Shown here: in pieces, positions 8,195 through 16,624 of the stretch | How positions within the stretch are numbered: position 1 is the first letter of the stretch | Layout: the number at the start of each line of letters is the position of its first letter | Assembly (NCBI RefSeq): GCF_023278185.1 | Contig: NZ_CP066356.1 | Location: 6,502,001-6,566,000, forward strand | Length of the DNA: 64,000 nt | Reading direction: 5' to 3' | DNA from: Bradyrhizobium elkanii USDA 76 | GTDB lineage: Bacteria; Pseudomonadota; Alphaproteobacteria; Rhizobiales; Xanthobacteraceae | The notes under the pieces: model-generated | What the model saw: the letters and a program-made list of their open reading frames with translations, nothing else | Databases searched by the model: none | What the model was told of the DNA's origin: nothing | Translations under genes and position numbers: made by a program

Positions 8195-9130
8195 ATGAGG
8201 CACGTCTTCGTCGCCGGCAGCATCAATATGGACGTGGTGGCGACCGCCGAGCGCCATCCGCGGATCGGCGAAACCGTCGCCGGCGAGGCCGTGCTCTATT
8301 TTCCCGGAGGCAAGGGCGCCAACCAGGCGGTGGCTTCGGCCAAGCTCGGCGTCCCGACCACGCTTGTCGGCCGGCTCGGCACCGATGCGTTTGGCAAGGA
8401 ACTGCGAGCGTTCCTTGTCGCGCAAGGCGTCGATCTCTCCTGCGTCAAGACTACGAGCGGCACCCATTCAGGCACGGCGATCATCACGCTCGCCAATGCC
8501 GACAACACGATCGTCGTCGTGCCGGGCGCCAACGGGCTGGTCAGTGCCCGTGACGTCGCCTCACCTGATTTCGTAAGAGGCGACGTCGCGGTCAGCCAGT
8601 TCGAGATCCCGCTGCCGGCGATCGCTGCCTTCTTCCGGCGCGCCCGAGCCGTCGGCGCCACCACGATCCTTAATCCGGCACCGGCAAAACAGGCCGACAA
8701 GGCTCTGCTCGATCTCGTCGACATCCTCGTTATGAACGAGACCGAACTCGGCTACCTGACTGGCACGGAGCTGCGAGACAGCGACACGCCGGAGCGCTTC
8801 TCCGAGGCGGCCCGGACCTTGGGGCAAGGCAGGATCGTTTGCGTCACGCTCGGAAAGCGTGGCGTGCTGGCGCTGGTCGACAACCAGCCGCTGCTCGTGC
8901 CGGGACGCGAGGTCAAGGCCGTCGACACCACAGGCGCCGGCGATTGCTTCGTCGGCGCTCTCGCCTCACAGCTTGCCATCGGCAAGCCGCTCGGCGACGC
9001 CCTGGCCTACGCCAACGCTGCGGCCTCGATTTGCGTGCAACGGATGGGAGCCGCGCCGTCGATGCCGACGGCGCAGGAGGTCGAGGACGCTCTCTCCCCA
9101 CGTCGTCCCGGCGAAGGCCGGGACCCATAA
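8195..9130 (+). CDS. rbsK: Ribokinase (PfkB family)
   Basis: A 311-residue kinase with all ribokinase features: VAGSINMDVV at residues 5-14, FPGGKGANQA at about 37-46, NPAPA near 166 and DTTGAGDCFVGA near 247. Expected reaction: D-ribose plus ATP to ribose 5-phosphate, or a related sugar. It follows the PfkB gene at 7280-8173 by 21 bases. No ribose transporter is next to it. The last nine residues (RRPGEGRDP) and the stop codon are encoded by the first arm of an intergenic palindrome at 9102-9222, so the natural C-terminus has been replaced or extended by the repeat. Confidence 0.9.
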   Translation: MRHVFVAGSINMDVVATAERHPRIGETVAGEAVLYFPGGKGANQAVASAKLGVPTTLVGRLGTDAFGKELRAFLVAQGVDLSCVKTTSGTHSGTAIITLANADNTIVVVPGANGLVSARDVASPDFVRGDVAVSQFEIPLPAIAAFFRRARAVGATTILNPAPAKQADKALLDLVDILVMNETELGYLTGTELRDSDTPERFSEAARTLGQGRIVCVTLGKRGVLALVDNQPLLVPGREVKAVDTTGAGDCFVGALASQLAIGKPLGDALAYANAAASICVQRMGAAPSMPTAQEVEDALSPRRPGEGRDP

Positions 9131-9222
9131 CCACAAATGTCAATTGTTTGCGGCGCTGGAACGACTAGTCCCGTTCACTAGACCCGCCGCGGAGTATGGG
9201 TCCCGGCTTTCGCCGGGACGAC
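9102..9222. repeat. Intergenic palindromic repeat, family A (copy 1)
   Basis: Arms at 9102-9127 and 9197-9222 contain GTCCCGGCGAAGGCCGGGAC, itself a small hairpin, and are inverted to each other around about 70 bp. The first arm overlaps the 3' end of the ribokinase gene, giving its last codons. Other copies are at 13453, 19825, 24796, 39326 and a chimeric one at 21627. Confidence 0.92.
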
Positions 9223-9229
9223 GAGGTTG

Positions 9230-10447
9230 TTAGGAAAGCGCACTCTTCAGATCAAAGCTCGCATCCGCCGCCTGCTCCGGGGTGATCGAGCCGCCGGCGC
9301 CGAGCAGCCGGCGGCCGAACATGTGATCGCCGGCGCGGTTGACCGATTCGATGCCGAGCAGTTTGTCGCCGCGGTAGCAGAACGCCGAGAACGCGCCCTG
9401 CGCGCGGTCGCCGCGCACCACGACGCGGTCGTAGCCGGTGGTGAGACCCGCCATCTGCAGCTTGTCGGGGCCCTGATCGCTCCAGAACCACGGCAGGCCG
9501 TCATAGACCTCGGTCTTGCCGGTCAGCCGCGACGCCACGCAGCGCGCATGGTCGGTCGCGTTCTGCACCGACTCCAGCCGCAGCGATCCGCCGAAGCGTT
9601 TGCTGGTATAGAGCGCGCAATCGCCGATCGCGGAGACGTTCGGATCGGCGGTCAGAAGATGCTCGTCGACGATGATGCCGGATGCCACCGGCAGGCCGGC
9701 CTCCGCGGCAAGCTCGACATTCGGCAGCACGCCGACACCGACCACGACGAGATCGGCCGGGATATGCGTGCCGTTGCTCAGGCTGACGCCGGTAACCTTG
9801 CCGCCATCGGCCTCGATCGCCGTGACCTGCACCCCGAGGTGAATCCGGATGCCGGCCGCGCTGTGGCGGGATTGCGAGAACTCGGAAATCTCCGCGGTCA
9901 CCGCCCGCGCCATCACGCGGGAGGCGAGTTCGACCACATCGACCTCGAGGCCCTTGGCCCGGGCGGTGGCGGCGAATTCGAGCCCGATGAAGCCCGCGCC
10001 GATCACGACGACACGCATGCCGGGCGCGATCAAGTCGCGCAGCGCCTGGCTCTCATCCAGGATGCGCAGGTAGCGGACTGCATCGAGCCTGGCGTTGGGG
10101 ATATCCAGCAGCCGGTTCCGCGCGCCGGTGGCGAACACCAGATGGCCGTAGTCGAGCGATGCGCCGGAGGCGAGCGCCACTTTCCGCGCATTGCGGTCGA
10201 TCGCATGGGCGCGATCGGTGATCAGCTCGATCTCGTTGTCCTGGTAGAACTTGTCGGGCCGGAACATCAGGGTCTCGGGCCCGCCGGTCCCCTTCAGATA
10301 GGCCTTCGACAGCGGCGGCCGCTGATACGGCAAATGGCCTTCATCATTGATCAGGGCGATGCGTTCGGCGAAGCCGGCCTGGCGCAGCGACGCCGCGAGC
10401 TGGAAGCCGGCGTGTCCGGCGCCCACGATGATGACCGAGCCCGTCAT
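9230..10447 (-). CDS. FAD-dependent ferredoxin/rubredoxin reductase-like oxidoreductase
   Basis: A 405-residue flavoprotein of the putidaredoxin/rhodocoxin reductase class. The N-terminal FAD motif is IIVGAGHAGFQLA (residues 5-17); a second dinucleotide motif VVVIGAGFIGLEFA lies near 145; the FAD-contacting SAIGDCALY is near 275. It carries electrons from NAD(P)H to a small iron-sulfur protein that feeds a P450 or ring-hydroxylating oxygenase. I take ATG at 10447 (MTGSVIIVGAG); the frame runs on to 10564 but adds a non-homologous leader. No ferredoxin, P450 or oxygenase gene is beside it. Confidence 0.9.
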   Translation of the reverse strand: MTGSVIIVGAGHAGFQLAASLRQAGFAERIALINDEGHLPYQRPPLSKAYLKGTGGPETLMFRPDKFYQDNEIELITDRAHAIDRNARKVALASGASLDYGHLVFATGARNRLLDIPNARLDAVRYLRILDESQALRDLIAPGMRVVVIGAGFIGLEFAATARAKGLEVDVVELASRVMARAVTAEISEFSQSRHSAAGIRIHLGVQVTAIEADGGKVTGVSLSNGTHIPADLVVVGVGVLPNVELAAEAGLPVASGIIVDEHLLTADPNVSAIGDCALYTSKRFGGSLRLESVQNATDHARCVASRLTGKTEVYDGLPWFWSDQGPDKLQMAGLTTGYDRVVVRGDRAQGAFSAFCYRGDKLLGIESVNRAGDHMFGRRLLGAGGSITPEQAADASFDLKSALS

Positions 10448-10699
10448 CGGAACAACCCAAATACGCGCGAGCAGGAGCGACCCATGCCGTTTCCTCTTGT
10501 CGATGTTAGCTTGCTTGCCCCGTCCCCACAGCGCTCGTGTCTGCGTACCGAAGGCGCGTGCCATTTGGCCTCATGGCTCGAGCGGACGCAAGGGGGTCCC
10601 AGGCGATTCTGGGCGCCCCCCCCCGGCCGCCGGGCCGGATTGCCACGGCTCCCGCCAAGGCCTTAAATATGCGGAACCAACAAGCCCAAGGTCTTCAAT

Positions 10700-11494
10700 A
10701 TGCCAGCACCCGCCCCCTCCGCCAACGACCCCGCTTTGCTCCGCATCGACGGCGCCATCGCGACCATCACGCTGAACCGGCCGGCCGCGTTCAACGCGAT
10801 CGACATGACGATCGCCAAAAAGCTCGAGCAACTCAGCGCCGAGGTCGAAGCCAACAAGGACATTCGCGTGCTGGTCATCGAGGGCGAAGGCCGCGCCTTC
10901 TGCGCCGGCGGCGATCTGCAGACCATCGGCGCTGCGACCGAAGCCAACAATGTCGCCCCCGTGGTCGGCGAGATGCTTCACCACTACCATGCCTTCATCG
11001 AGACCGTCCGGCGGATGCCGAAGATCGTGTTATCCAGCGTGCATGGTTCGGCGGCGGGCGCCGGCATGGGCCTCGCGTTCGTGACCGACCTGTGTATCGC
11101 CGCAGACGATGCCCGCTTCACGCCCGCCTATGCCAAGATCGGCGTGTCGCCGGATGGCGGCAGCACGGTCGGCATCGTCGGCACGGTCGGTACCCGCCGC
11201 GCGCTGCAGATTTTCCTCGCCGAGGATGGATTCACCGCGCAGCAGGCCTATGAATGGGGTCTCGTCGTCAAGACCGTCCCCGCGGCCGAGTTGAAGGCGG
11301 CCACCCGGCAACTCGCCGAGCGCCTGGCGCAAAATCCGCCCGCCGCAATAGCTGGGACCAAGTCACTGGTCTATCAGGCCGCCACCACGCCGACCAAGCA
11401 GCAGCTCGACGCCGAGGAACACAAGATCATCACGGCGATGCATACCGACGATTTCCGCGTCGCCGTGAAGAAGTTCACCAGCAAGTCGAAGTAG
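10700..11494 (+). CDS. Enoyl-CoA hydratase/isomerase family protein
   Basis: A 264-residue crotonase-fold enzyme. The CoA-binding oxyanion segment GRAFCAGGDLQ is at about residues 68-78, and the second oxyanion region GSAAGAGMGLAFVTD is at about 115-129. The expected acid/base position falls in AKIGVSPDGGST. It probably hydrates or isomerizes an enoyl-CoA in fatty-acid or aromatic-acid breakdown (PaaG-like). The gene stands alone between the flavoprotein and the TRAP operon, which converges on it with 16 bases between stops. Confidence 0.88.
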   Translation: MPAPAPSANDPALLRIDGAIATITLNRPAAFNAIDMTIAKKLEQLSAEVEANKDIRVLVIEGEGRAFCAGGDLQTIGAATEANNVAPVVGEMLHHYHAFIETVRRMPKIVLSSVHGSAAGAGMGLAFVTDLCIAADDARFTPAYAKIGVSPDGGSTVGIVGTVGTRRALQIFLAEDGFTAQQAYEWGLVVKTVPAAELKAATRQLAERLAQNPPAAIAGTKSLVYQAATTPTKQQLDAEEHKIITAMHTDDFRVAVKKFTSKSK

Positions 11495-11510
11495 GCCCGC
11501 GACGGATCGG

Positions 11511-12851
11511 CTAGTTCGGACAGATATAGCCGGTGCCGCCGGGTGCCTTGAAGCAGCCGACCGATTCCGGGATCACCTGCTTGGGGAGCCACAGCACGAC
11601 CTTCGGAAAATAGATCGTGAAGCAGATCGTGACCAGGAACACGACATAGATCGGCAGCGCCGCCCGCAACGCTTTTGCAAAACTGATGCCGACGAATTTC
11701 GAGGCCATCAGCAGCACGAGCCCGTAGGGCGGCGTGATCAGGCCGAACGCCAGCGTTGCGATCAGCACCACGCCCATATGCACGCCGTTGATGTCGCCGG
11801 CCTGGGTCAGCGCGTTGACCAGCGGCATGAAGATGATGATGGTCGGCACCGGCTCGATGAAGTCGCCGACCACGGTGAACAGCAGCACCATCAGGAGCAT
11901 GATGAGGTGTGGGTCGTTGCCGGCGATCGAGGTGATCCAGTCGGCGATGTAGATCGCGCCGCGCAGATAGGCCAGCATCCAGCCGAACGCGTTCGCCGCG
12001 CCGATCGTGATCAGCGGCAGCGAGAAGATCAGGCCGGCCAGACAGAAGTCGTACGGGATCTTCTTCAGGTGCCCGCGGTTCAGCGCCGGGATCACCACGA
12101 TGACGATGTAGGCGACCGCAACGACCCCGGCCTCGGTCGGCGTGAACCAGCCGGTCAGGATGCCGCCGAGCAGGATCACCGGGATCATCATCGGGAGCGC
12201 CGCGTCACCGGCGGCGAACACAACCTGGCGCGGCGGCGCGCGCGGCTTGCGCAGGCCCGAGGGCCCGAAGAAGTAGCAATAGATCATCAGCCCGAAGCCG
12301 ATCATCAGCCCGGGCACCACGCCGGCCATGAACAGCCCGGCGATCGAGACATTGCCGACCGCACCATAGACCACCGCCGTGATGCTCGGCGGCACCAGCG
12401 CTGCGATCGTCGAGGCCGAGGCGATGATCGCGGCGATGAAGGCCGGCTCATACCCTTCCCGCCGCATCGGCCCGCCGAGCGCCCGGCTCATGACCGCGAC
12501 GTCGGCGGTGGTCGAGCCCGACATCTCCGAGAAGAACATGCTGAAGACGACAACGACCTGCGACAGCCCGCCCCTGATGTGACCGACCAGCGAGACCGAC
12601 AGATTGGCGATGCGGACCACGACATTTGCCGAGCTCATGAGCTCGCCGACCAGGAGGAAGAACGGGATCGCAAGCAGCGCCTCGGAATCGACGCCGTCGA
12701 AGATCTTCTGGATGATCGCCGCCAGCGAGACGTCTGATAGCACTGCGCCGACGAACACGCCGGCCATCAGCGAGAACGGCACGGGCACGCCGAGATAGCC
12801 GAAGAACAGGAAGCAGAACGACATCAGCGCAAGCACGACCGGGGCGCTCAC
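11511..12851 (-). CDS. dctM: TRAP transporter large permease (DctM family)
   Basis: A 446-residue integral membrane protein with about 12 hydrophobic segments, including the family features FFSEMSGSTTADVAVM near residue 107 and VVGDFIEPVPTIIIFMPL near 330. It is the proton- or sodium-coupled channel subunit of a tripartite periplasmic transporter. The start overlaps the stop of the small permease gene by 4 bases (ATGA). Substrate is set by the DctP gene upstream; the neighbourhood suggests a sugar acid. The C-terminal tail (PESVGCFKAPGGTGYICPN) is longer than usual and has two cysteines. Confidence 0.95.
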   Translation of the reverse strand: MSAPVVLALMSFCFLFFGYLGVPVPFSLMAGVFVGAVLSDVSLAAIIQKIFDGVDSEALLAIPFFLLVGELMSSANVVVRIANLSVSLVGHIRGGLSQVVVVFSMFFSEMSGSTTADVAVMSRALGGPMRREGYEPAFIAAIIASASTIAALVPPSITAVVYGAVGNVSIAGLFMAGVVPGLMIGFGLMIYCYFFGPSGLRKPRAPPRQVVFAAGDAALPMMIPVILLGGILTGWFTPTEAGVVAVAYIVIVVIPALNRGHLKKIPYDFCLAGLIFSLPLITIGAANAFGWMLAYLRGAIYIADWITSIAGNDPHLIMLLMVLLFTVVGDFIEPVPTIIIFMPLVNALTQAGDINGVHMGVVLIATLAFGLITPPYGLVLLMASKFVGISFAKALRAALPIYVVFLVTICFTIYFPKVVLWLPKQVIPESVGCFKAPGGTGYICPN

Positions 12852-13432
12852 GGCTGAACTCCCGTCGTCGCGCGGGTGTCGATCGCAGGAATCGGAAGGT
12901 CGTCATCCGGCGGCTCCGGATGGTCAAAGCCGTTGCGGATGCCGTTGACGAGCTGCTCGATCGTGAACAGACCGATCAGGATTCCGGAGAGCGGGATCAC
13001 CGCATAGAGCGAGGCGATCGGCGTACCCGACGGCAGGCGGAAGCTGCCGAAGCCGCGGAGGTAATTTTGATAGCCGTACCACACCAGGCAAAGGGCGACG
13101 CCCAGCACCACCAGACGGATGACGATCTCCACGAGCAGCCGCGACCTGCCATGCAGCGCTTCGGAGATCGCGGTGAGATAGAGATGGTCGTTGCGCCGTG
13201 TCGCGACCGCGGCCCCGATGAAGATCGCGTAGATGAACAGCGTCGAGGTCACCTCCTGCAGCCACAGCCAGGGATGACCGATGGTGCGGGTGACGATATC
13301 TGCGGTCACCGACAGCGAGAAGCCGAAGCACAGCAAGCCGCACAGCATCATCAGGATCAGCTCGAGCCGGTCGAGCGCCCGCCATTTCAGATGCCGCTGC
13401 CGTTGCAGCACCAGCGTGTCGGCGATGGCCAT
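12848..13432 (-). CDS. dctQ: TRAP transporter small permease (DctQ family)
   Basis: A 194-residue membrane protein with four predicted transmembrane segments, beginning near residues 24-46 (LELILMMLCGLLCFGFSL) and 60-80. It forms the membrane domain with DctM, to which it is translationally coupled. A palindromic repeat fills the whole 147-bp gap between it and the dctP gene. The last part (about 165-194) is hydrophilic. Confidence 0.92.
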   Translation of the reverse strand: MAIADTLVLQRQRHLKWRALDRLELILMMLCGLLCFGFSLSVTADIVTRTIGHPWLWLQEVTSTLFIYAIFIGAAVATRRNDHLYLTAISEALHGRSRLLVEIVIRLVVLGVALCLVWYGYQNYLRGFGSFRLPSGTPIASLYAVIPLSGILIGLFTIEQLVNGIRNGFDHPEPPDDDLPIPAIDTRATTGVQP

Positions 13433-13452
13433 CGAATGCTCCGTCCTCGTAT

Positions 13453-13573
13453 GTCGTCCCGGCGAAGGCCGGGACCCATAACCACCGGCGCCTGATGCTT
13501 TGAGAAAGAACGGCGGCCCGGTGCTTCAATGGACGAGCCGCAGCGTATGGGTCCCGGCCTTCGCCGGGACGAC
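13453..13573. repeat. Intergenic palindromic repeat, family A (copy 2)
   Basis: Arms 13453-13478 and 13548-13573 match copy 1. It exactly occupies the space between dctP and dctQ in the TRAP operon, so it is transcribed as a hairpin between the binding-protein and membrane-protein cistrons. Confidence 0.92.
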
Positions 13574-13579
13574 GCTTGT

Positions 13580-14581
13580 CTAGTTGACCGCGCGGATCAA
13601 ATTCTTGATCTTCTCCGCATGTGGCCCGAGATCCTTGGCGAGCTTGTCGAGATAGGGATCGGCGATCGCGGTAAAGCTCTTCTTGTCGACGTCCTCGACC
13701 ACCTTGACGCCGAACGACTTCAGTTTTGCAGCCGCGTTCTTCTCCAATTCGAACGCCTTCGCCGGCTCCTTGGCGCTGACCTCGGCGGCCGCCGTCGTCA
13801 CCCAGGTCTTCTGCTCGGCTGAAAGGCTCTGCCACAGCTTGTCGCTGACGAACAGCAGCGCATTGTTGGCCTCGTGCTCGGTCATCGAGAGCACCGGCGC
13901 GACTTCGTAGTGCTTGTTGACGAGGTAAACGTTCACGCTGTTTTCCGCCGCATCGACGACGCCGGTCTGCAATGACGTGTACACGCTGCCGAACGGCATA
14001 TGGACGGTTTGCGCCGCGTAAGCCGGGAAGATCGTGTCTTCCGTAGCCGTCGCCTGAACACGAATCTTTACACCCTTGAGGTCGCTGACATTGTGGATTT
14101 CCTTCCTCGCATAGATGCTTCTCACACCTTGGCTGCCCGTCGCGATGACATGAAGGCCTTGCGACGTGTCGTCGATCATCGCCTTGATCGCATCGATCAC
14201 CTTCTGATCGGCAAGCGCCTTGACCACGTGGTTGGCGTCGCGGAACAGGAAGTGCAGCGACATCACACCGGCCTGCGGCGAGATGGTTGCAGTGTTCGCC
14301 GACGAGATGATGGCGAATTCAATGTCTCCGGATTTCACAAGCTGCAGCAGCTGCGGCTCCTGTCCGAGCTGCGCTCCCGGATACTGGTCGACGATCATGG
14401 TCCCCTTGCTCAATTCCTTGAGCTTGGCGGAGAACATGTCGTAGGCGACGCTATATCCGGTATTGAGCTGCTGATCGTGCGCGAAGCGGTAATGCTTGAC
14501 CTCCTGCGCGCCAGCACGCGGCGGCAGCAGCAACGCTGCCGCAGCCACGGCAATCCCGACGATCCCAGCTGAATAGCCCAT
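13580..14581 (-). CDS. dctP: TRAP transporter substrate-binding protein (DctP family)
   Basis: A 333-residue periplasmic protein. A signal peptide is visible (YSAGIVGIAVAAAALLLPPRAGAQE, cleavage near residue 24). The family's carboxylate-binding Arg region is GVKIRVQATATEDTIFPA and the conserved FGSVYTSLQTGVVDAAEN follows. ATG at 14581 is preferred because GGGGGA lies 8 bases upstream; an ATG at 14617 is possible but has a poor ribosome site. It captures an organic acid for DctQM. Upstream at 14635 is a copy of the palindrome also found between the GntR gene and the IlvD-like gene, so control by that GntR protein is likely. Confidence 0.93.
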   Translation of the reverse strand: MGYSAGIVGIAVAAAALLLPPRAGAQEVKHYRFAHDQQLNTGYSVAYDMFSAKLKELSKGTMIVDQYPGAQLGQEPQLLQLVKSGDIEFAIISSANTATISPQAGVMSLHFLFRDANHVVKALADQKVIDAIKAMIDDTSQGLHVIATGSQGVRSIYARKEIHNVSDLKGVKIRVQATATEDTIFPAYAAQTVHMPFGSVYTSLQTGVVDAAENSVNVYLVNKHYEVAPVLSMTEHEANNALLFVSDKLWQSLSAEQKTWVTTAAAEVSAKEPAKAFELEKNAAAKLKSFGVKVVEDVDKKSFTAIADPYLDKLAKDLGPHAEKIKNLIRAVN

Positions 14582-14634
14582 CGCGACGTTCCCCCTGTTT
14601 TTAATTGAGGAGATCATCCCACCAGTCGCGCTGG

Positions 14635-14643
14635 ATTGTCAAT
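14635..14643. promoter_or_regulatory. Putative GntR operator upstream of dctP
   Basis: ATTGTCAAT followed by A, i.e. the palindrome ATTGNCAAT, is the same core as the two sites at 16504 and 16567. It lies 54 bases upstream of the dctP start codon. Confidence 0.65.
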
Positions 14644-14748
14644 AAAACAGGCGAAACGAGCTGCCCTCGGGTATTATTGAGTGCCGCATCGCAGAAATTA
14701 TCGACAATTCGACCGCCGGGCCGAACGACGCCGGCTACTTGCGACTTG

Positions 14749-16452
14749 CTACTTCCCCTTGGCGCGCATGAAGTCGAAATCGCAGCCCTCGTCGGCCTGC
14801 AGGATGGTTTCGTTGAAAAGGTGCGCGTAGCCGCGCTTGGCCCAATCGGGCGTACCGGCCGGCGCGAGCGCGGCGCGGCGCTTCTGCAATTCGGCCTCGT
14901 CGACCAAAAGATCGATGCTGCGCTTGGCGACATCGAGCCGGATCATGTCGCCGTTCCGCACCAGCCCGAGCGGACCGCCGACGGCGGATTCCGGCGTGAT
15001 GTGCAGCACGATGGTGCCGAACGCGGTGCCGCTCATCCGCGCATCGGAGATGCGGACCATGTCCTTCACGCCGGCGCGCGCGAGTTTCTTCGGGATCGGC
15101 AGGTAACCCGCCTCCGGCATGCCCGGCGCGCCCTTCGGGCCGGCATTGCGCAGCACCAGCACGTCGTCGGCGGTCACATCCAGCGCGGGATCGTCGACCC
15201 GCAGCGTCATGTCCTCGACCGACTCGAACACCACGGCGCGGCCGGTGTGCTGCAATAGTTTCGGGCTCGCCGCCGAATGCTTGATGACGGCACCGCGCGG
15301 CGCGAGATTGCCGTGCAGGATCGCCATCGCGCCTTCGGACTTGATCGGGTTCGCCTTGGAGCGGATCGCGTCCTGCCCGGGCACATCCTCCGCGTTGGCG
15401 ACGACCTCACGCAAGGTCTGGCCGGTGATGGTCTTGGCATCGAGATCGATGAGGTCGCCGAGTTGCGCCATCAGCTTCGGCACGCCGCCGGCGTGATGAA
15501 AATGCTCCATGTAGTGTTCGCCCGACGGCTTGAGGTCGACCAGCACCGGAACCTCGCGGCCCAGCTTGTCGAATGCCTCGAGGTCGATCTTGTGCGGCGA
15601 GCGATTGGCGATCGCCGTGAGGTGGATCAGCCCGTTGGTCGAGCCGCCGATCGCCTGCATGACGACCTGGGCGTTGCGGAACGACGACGGCGTCAGGATC
15701 TCGCTCGGCTTCGGTCCCTTGGTCTTCGCCATCTCGGCCGCGACGAGGCCGCTGGCCTCCGCAGAGCGGAAGCGTTCGGCATGCGGCGCCGGGATCGTCG
15801 CGCTCATCGGCAGCGACAGGCCGAGCGCCTCGGTGATGCAGGCCATGGTGGAGGCGGTGCCCATCACCATGCAGGTGCCCACGGAAGGCGCAAGGCGGCC
15901 GTTCACCGCCTCGATCTCATTGTCGTCGATCTCGCCGGCGCGATACTTGCCCCACAGTCTGCGGCAGTCCGTGCAGGCGCCGAGCACCTCGCCCTTGTGA
16001 TGGCCAACGACCATGGGCCCGACCGGAATCACCACCGTCGGCAGATCGGCGCTGATCGCGGCCATGATCTGCGCCGGCAAGGTCTTGTCGCAGCCGCCGA
16101 TCACGACCACCGCATCCATCGGCTGGGCGCGGATCATCTCCTCGGTATCCATCGCCATCAGGTTGCGCAGATACATCGAGGTCGGATGCGCAAAGCTCTC
16201 CGCGATCGAGATCGTCGGGAACACGAACGGCATCGCGCCCGACAGCATCACGCCGCGCTTCACGGCCTCGATAATCTGCGGCACGTTGCCGTGGCAGGGA
16301 TTGTAATCGCTATAGGTGTTGGTGATGCCGACGATCGGGCGATTGAGCGCATCGTCCGAATAGCCCATCGCCTTGATGAACGCCTTGCGCAGGAACAGCG
16401 AGAAGCCGGCGTCACCATAGCTTGTCAGTCCCTTGCGAAGTCCGTCGGCCAT
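14749..16452 (-). CDS. IlvD/Edd family sugar-acid dehydratase
   Basis: A 567-residue iron-sulfur dehydratase. Cysteines expected to hold the cluster are in NPCHGN (near residue 53), GGCDKT (near 121) and SVGTCMVMGTA (near 194). The C-terminal half carries the AMAILHGNLAPRGAVIK and DARMSGTAFGT segments. It resembles the L-arabonate/D-xylonate/D-galactonate dehydratase branch more than the biosynthetic IlvD (GYSDDALNRPIVGITNTYSD start, ACTDCRRLW). Expected reaction: aldonate to 2-keto-3-deoxy-aldonate. A GntR regulator is divergent from it with two operators between, and the dctPQM operon follows on the same strand. Confidence 0.88.
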   Translation of the reverse strand: MADGLRKGLTSYGDAGFSLFLRKAFIKAMGYSDDALNRPIVGITNTYSDYNPCHGNVPQIIEAVKRGVMLSGAMPFVFPTISIAESFAHPTSMYLRNLMAMDTEEMIRAQPMDAVVVIGGCDKTLPAQIMAAISADLPTVVIPVGPMVVGHHKGEVLGACTDCRRLWGKYRAGEIDDNEIEAVNGRLAPSVGTCMVMGTASTMACITEALGLSLPMSATIPAPHAERFRSAEASGLVAAEMAKTKGPKPSEILTPSSFRNAQVVMQAIGGSTNGLIHLTAIANRSPHKIDLEAFDKLGREVPVLVDLKPSGEHYMEHFHHAGGVPKLMAQLGDLIDLDAKTITGQTLREVVANAEDVPGQDAIRSKANPIKSEGAMAILHGNLAPRGAVIKHSAASPKLLQHTGRAVVFESVEDMTLRVDDPALDVTADDVLVLRNAGPKGAPGMPEAGYLPIPKKLARAGVKDMVRISDARMSGTAFGTIVLHITPESAVGGPLGLVRNGDMIRLDVAKRSIDLLVDEAELQKRRAALAPAGTPDWAKRGYAHLFNETILQADEGCDFDFMRAKGK

Positions 16453-16503
16453 TTTCTTGTCGTCCCGTGGTTGTTCGGCCGCACTTAAGGAGCGGCAGGA
16501 ATT

Positions 16504-16512
16504 ATTGTCAAT
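16504..16512. promoter_or_regulatory. Putative GntR operator, site 1
   Basis: ATTGTCAAT in the context TTATTGTCAATAT, 52 bases upstream of the IlvD-like gene. The core is a palindrome with one central base. Confidence 0.72.
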
Positions 16513-16566
16513 ATGAGATAATCCGGTCGCGACGGGTGGCTGGTCTGCGGCAAAATCGCCCCCATT

Positions 16567-16575
16567 ATTGACAAT
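16567..16575. promoter_or_regulatory. Putative GntR operator, site 2
   Basis: ATTGACAAT in the perfect palindrome TTATTGACAATAA (16565-16577), 63 bases (centre to centre, six helical turns) from site 1 and about 50 bases upstream of the GntR start. Two phased sites suit looping or control of both divergent genes. Confidence 0.75.
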
Positions 16576-16624
16576 AACCGTGGCGCCATGCTGACCTCAG
16601 GCACCGATCGGGAGCCGAGAGCGC

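Noticed and set aside
9227..10666. Plus-strand frame of 479 codons opposite the flavoprotein
   Set aside because: Shadow of the minus-strand FAD enzyme; no domain seen.
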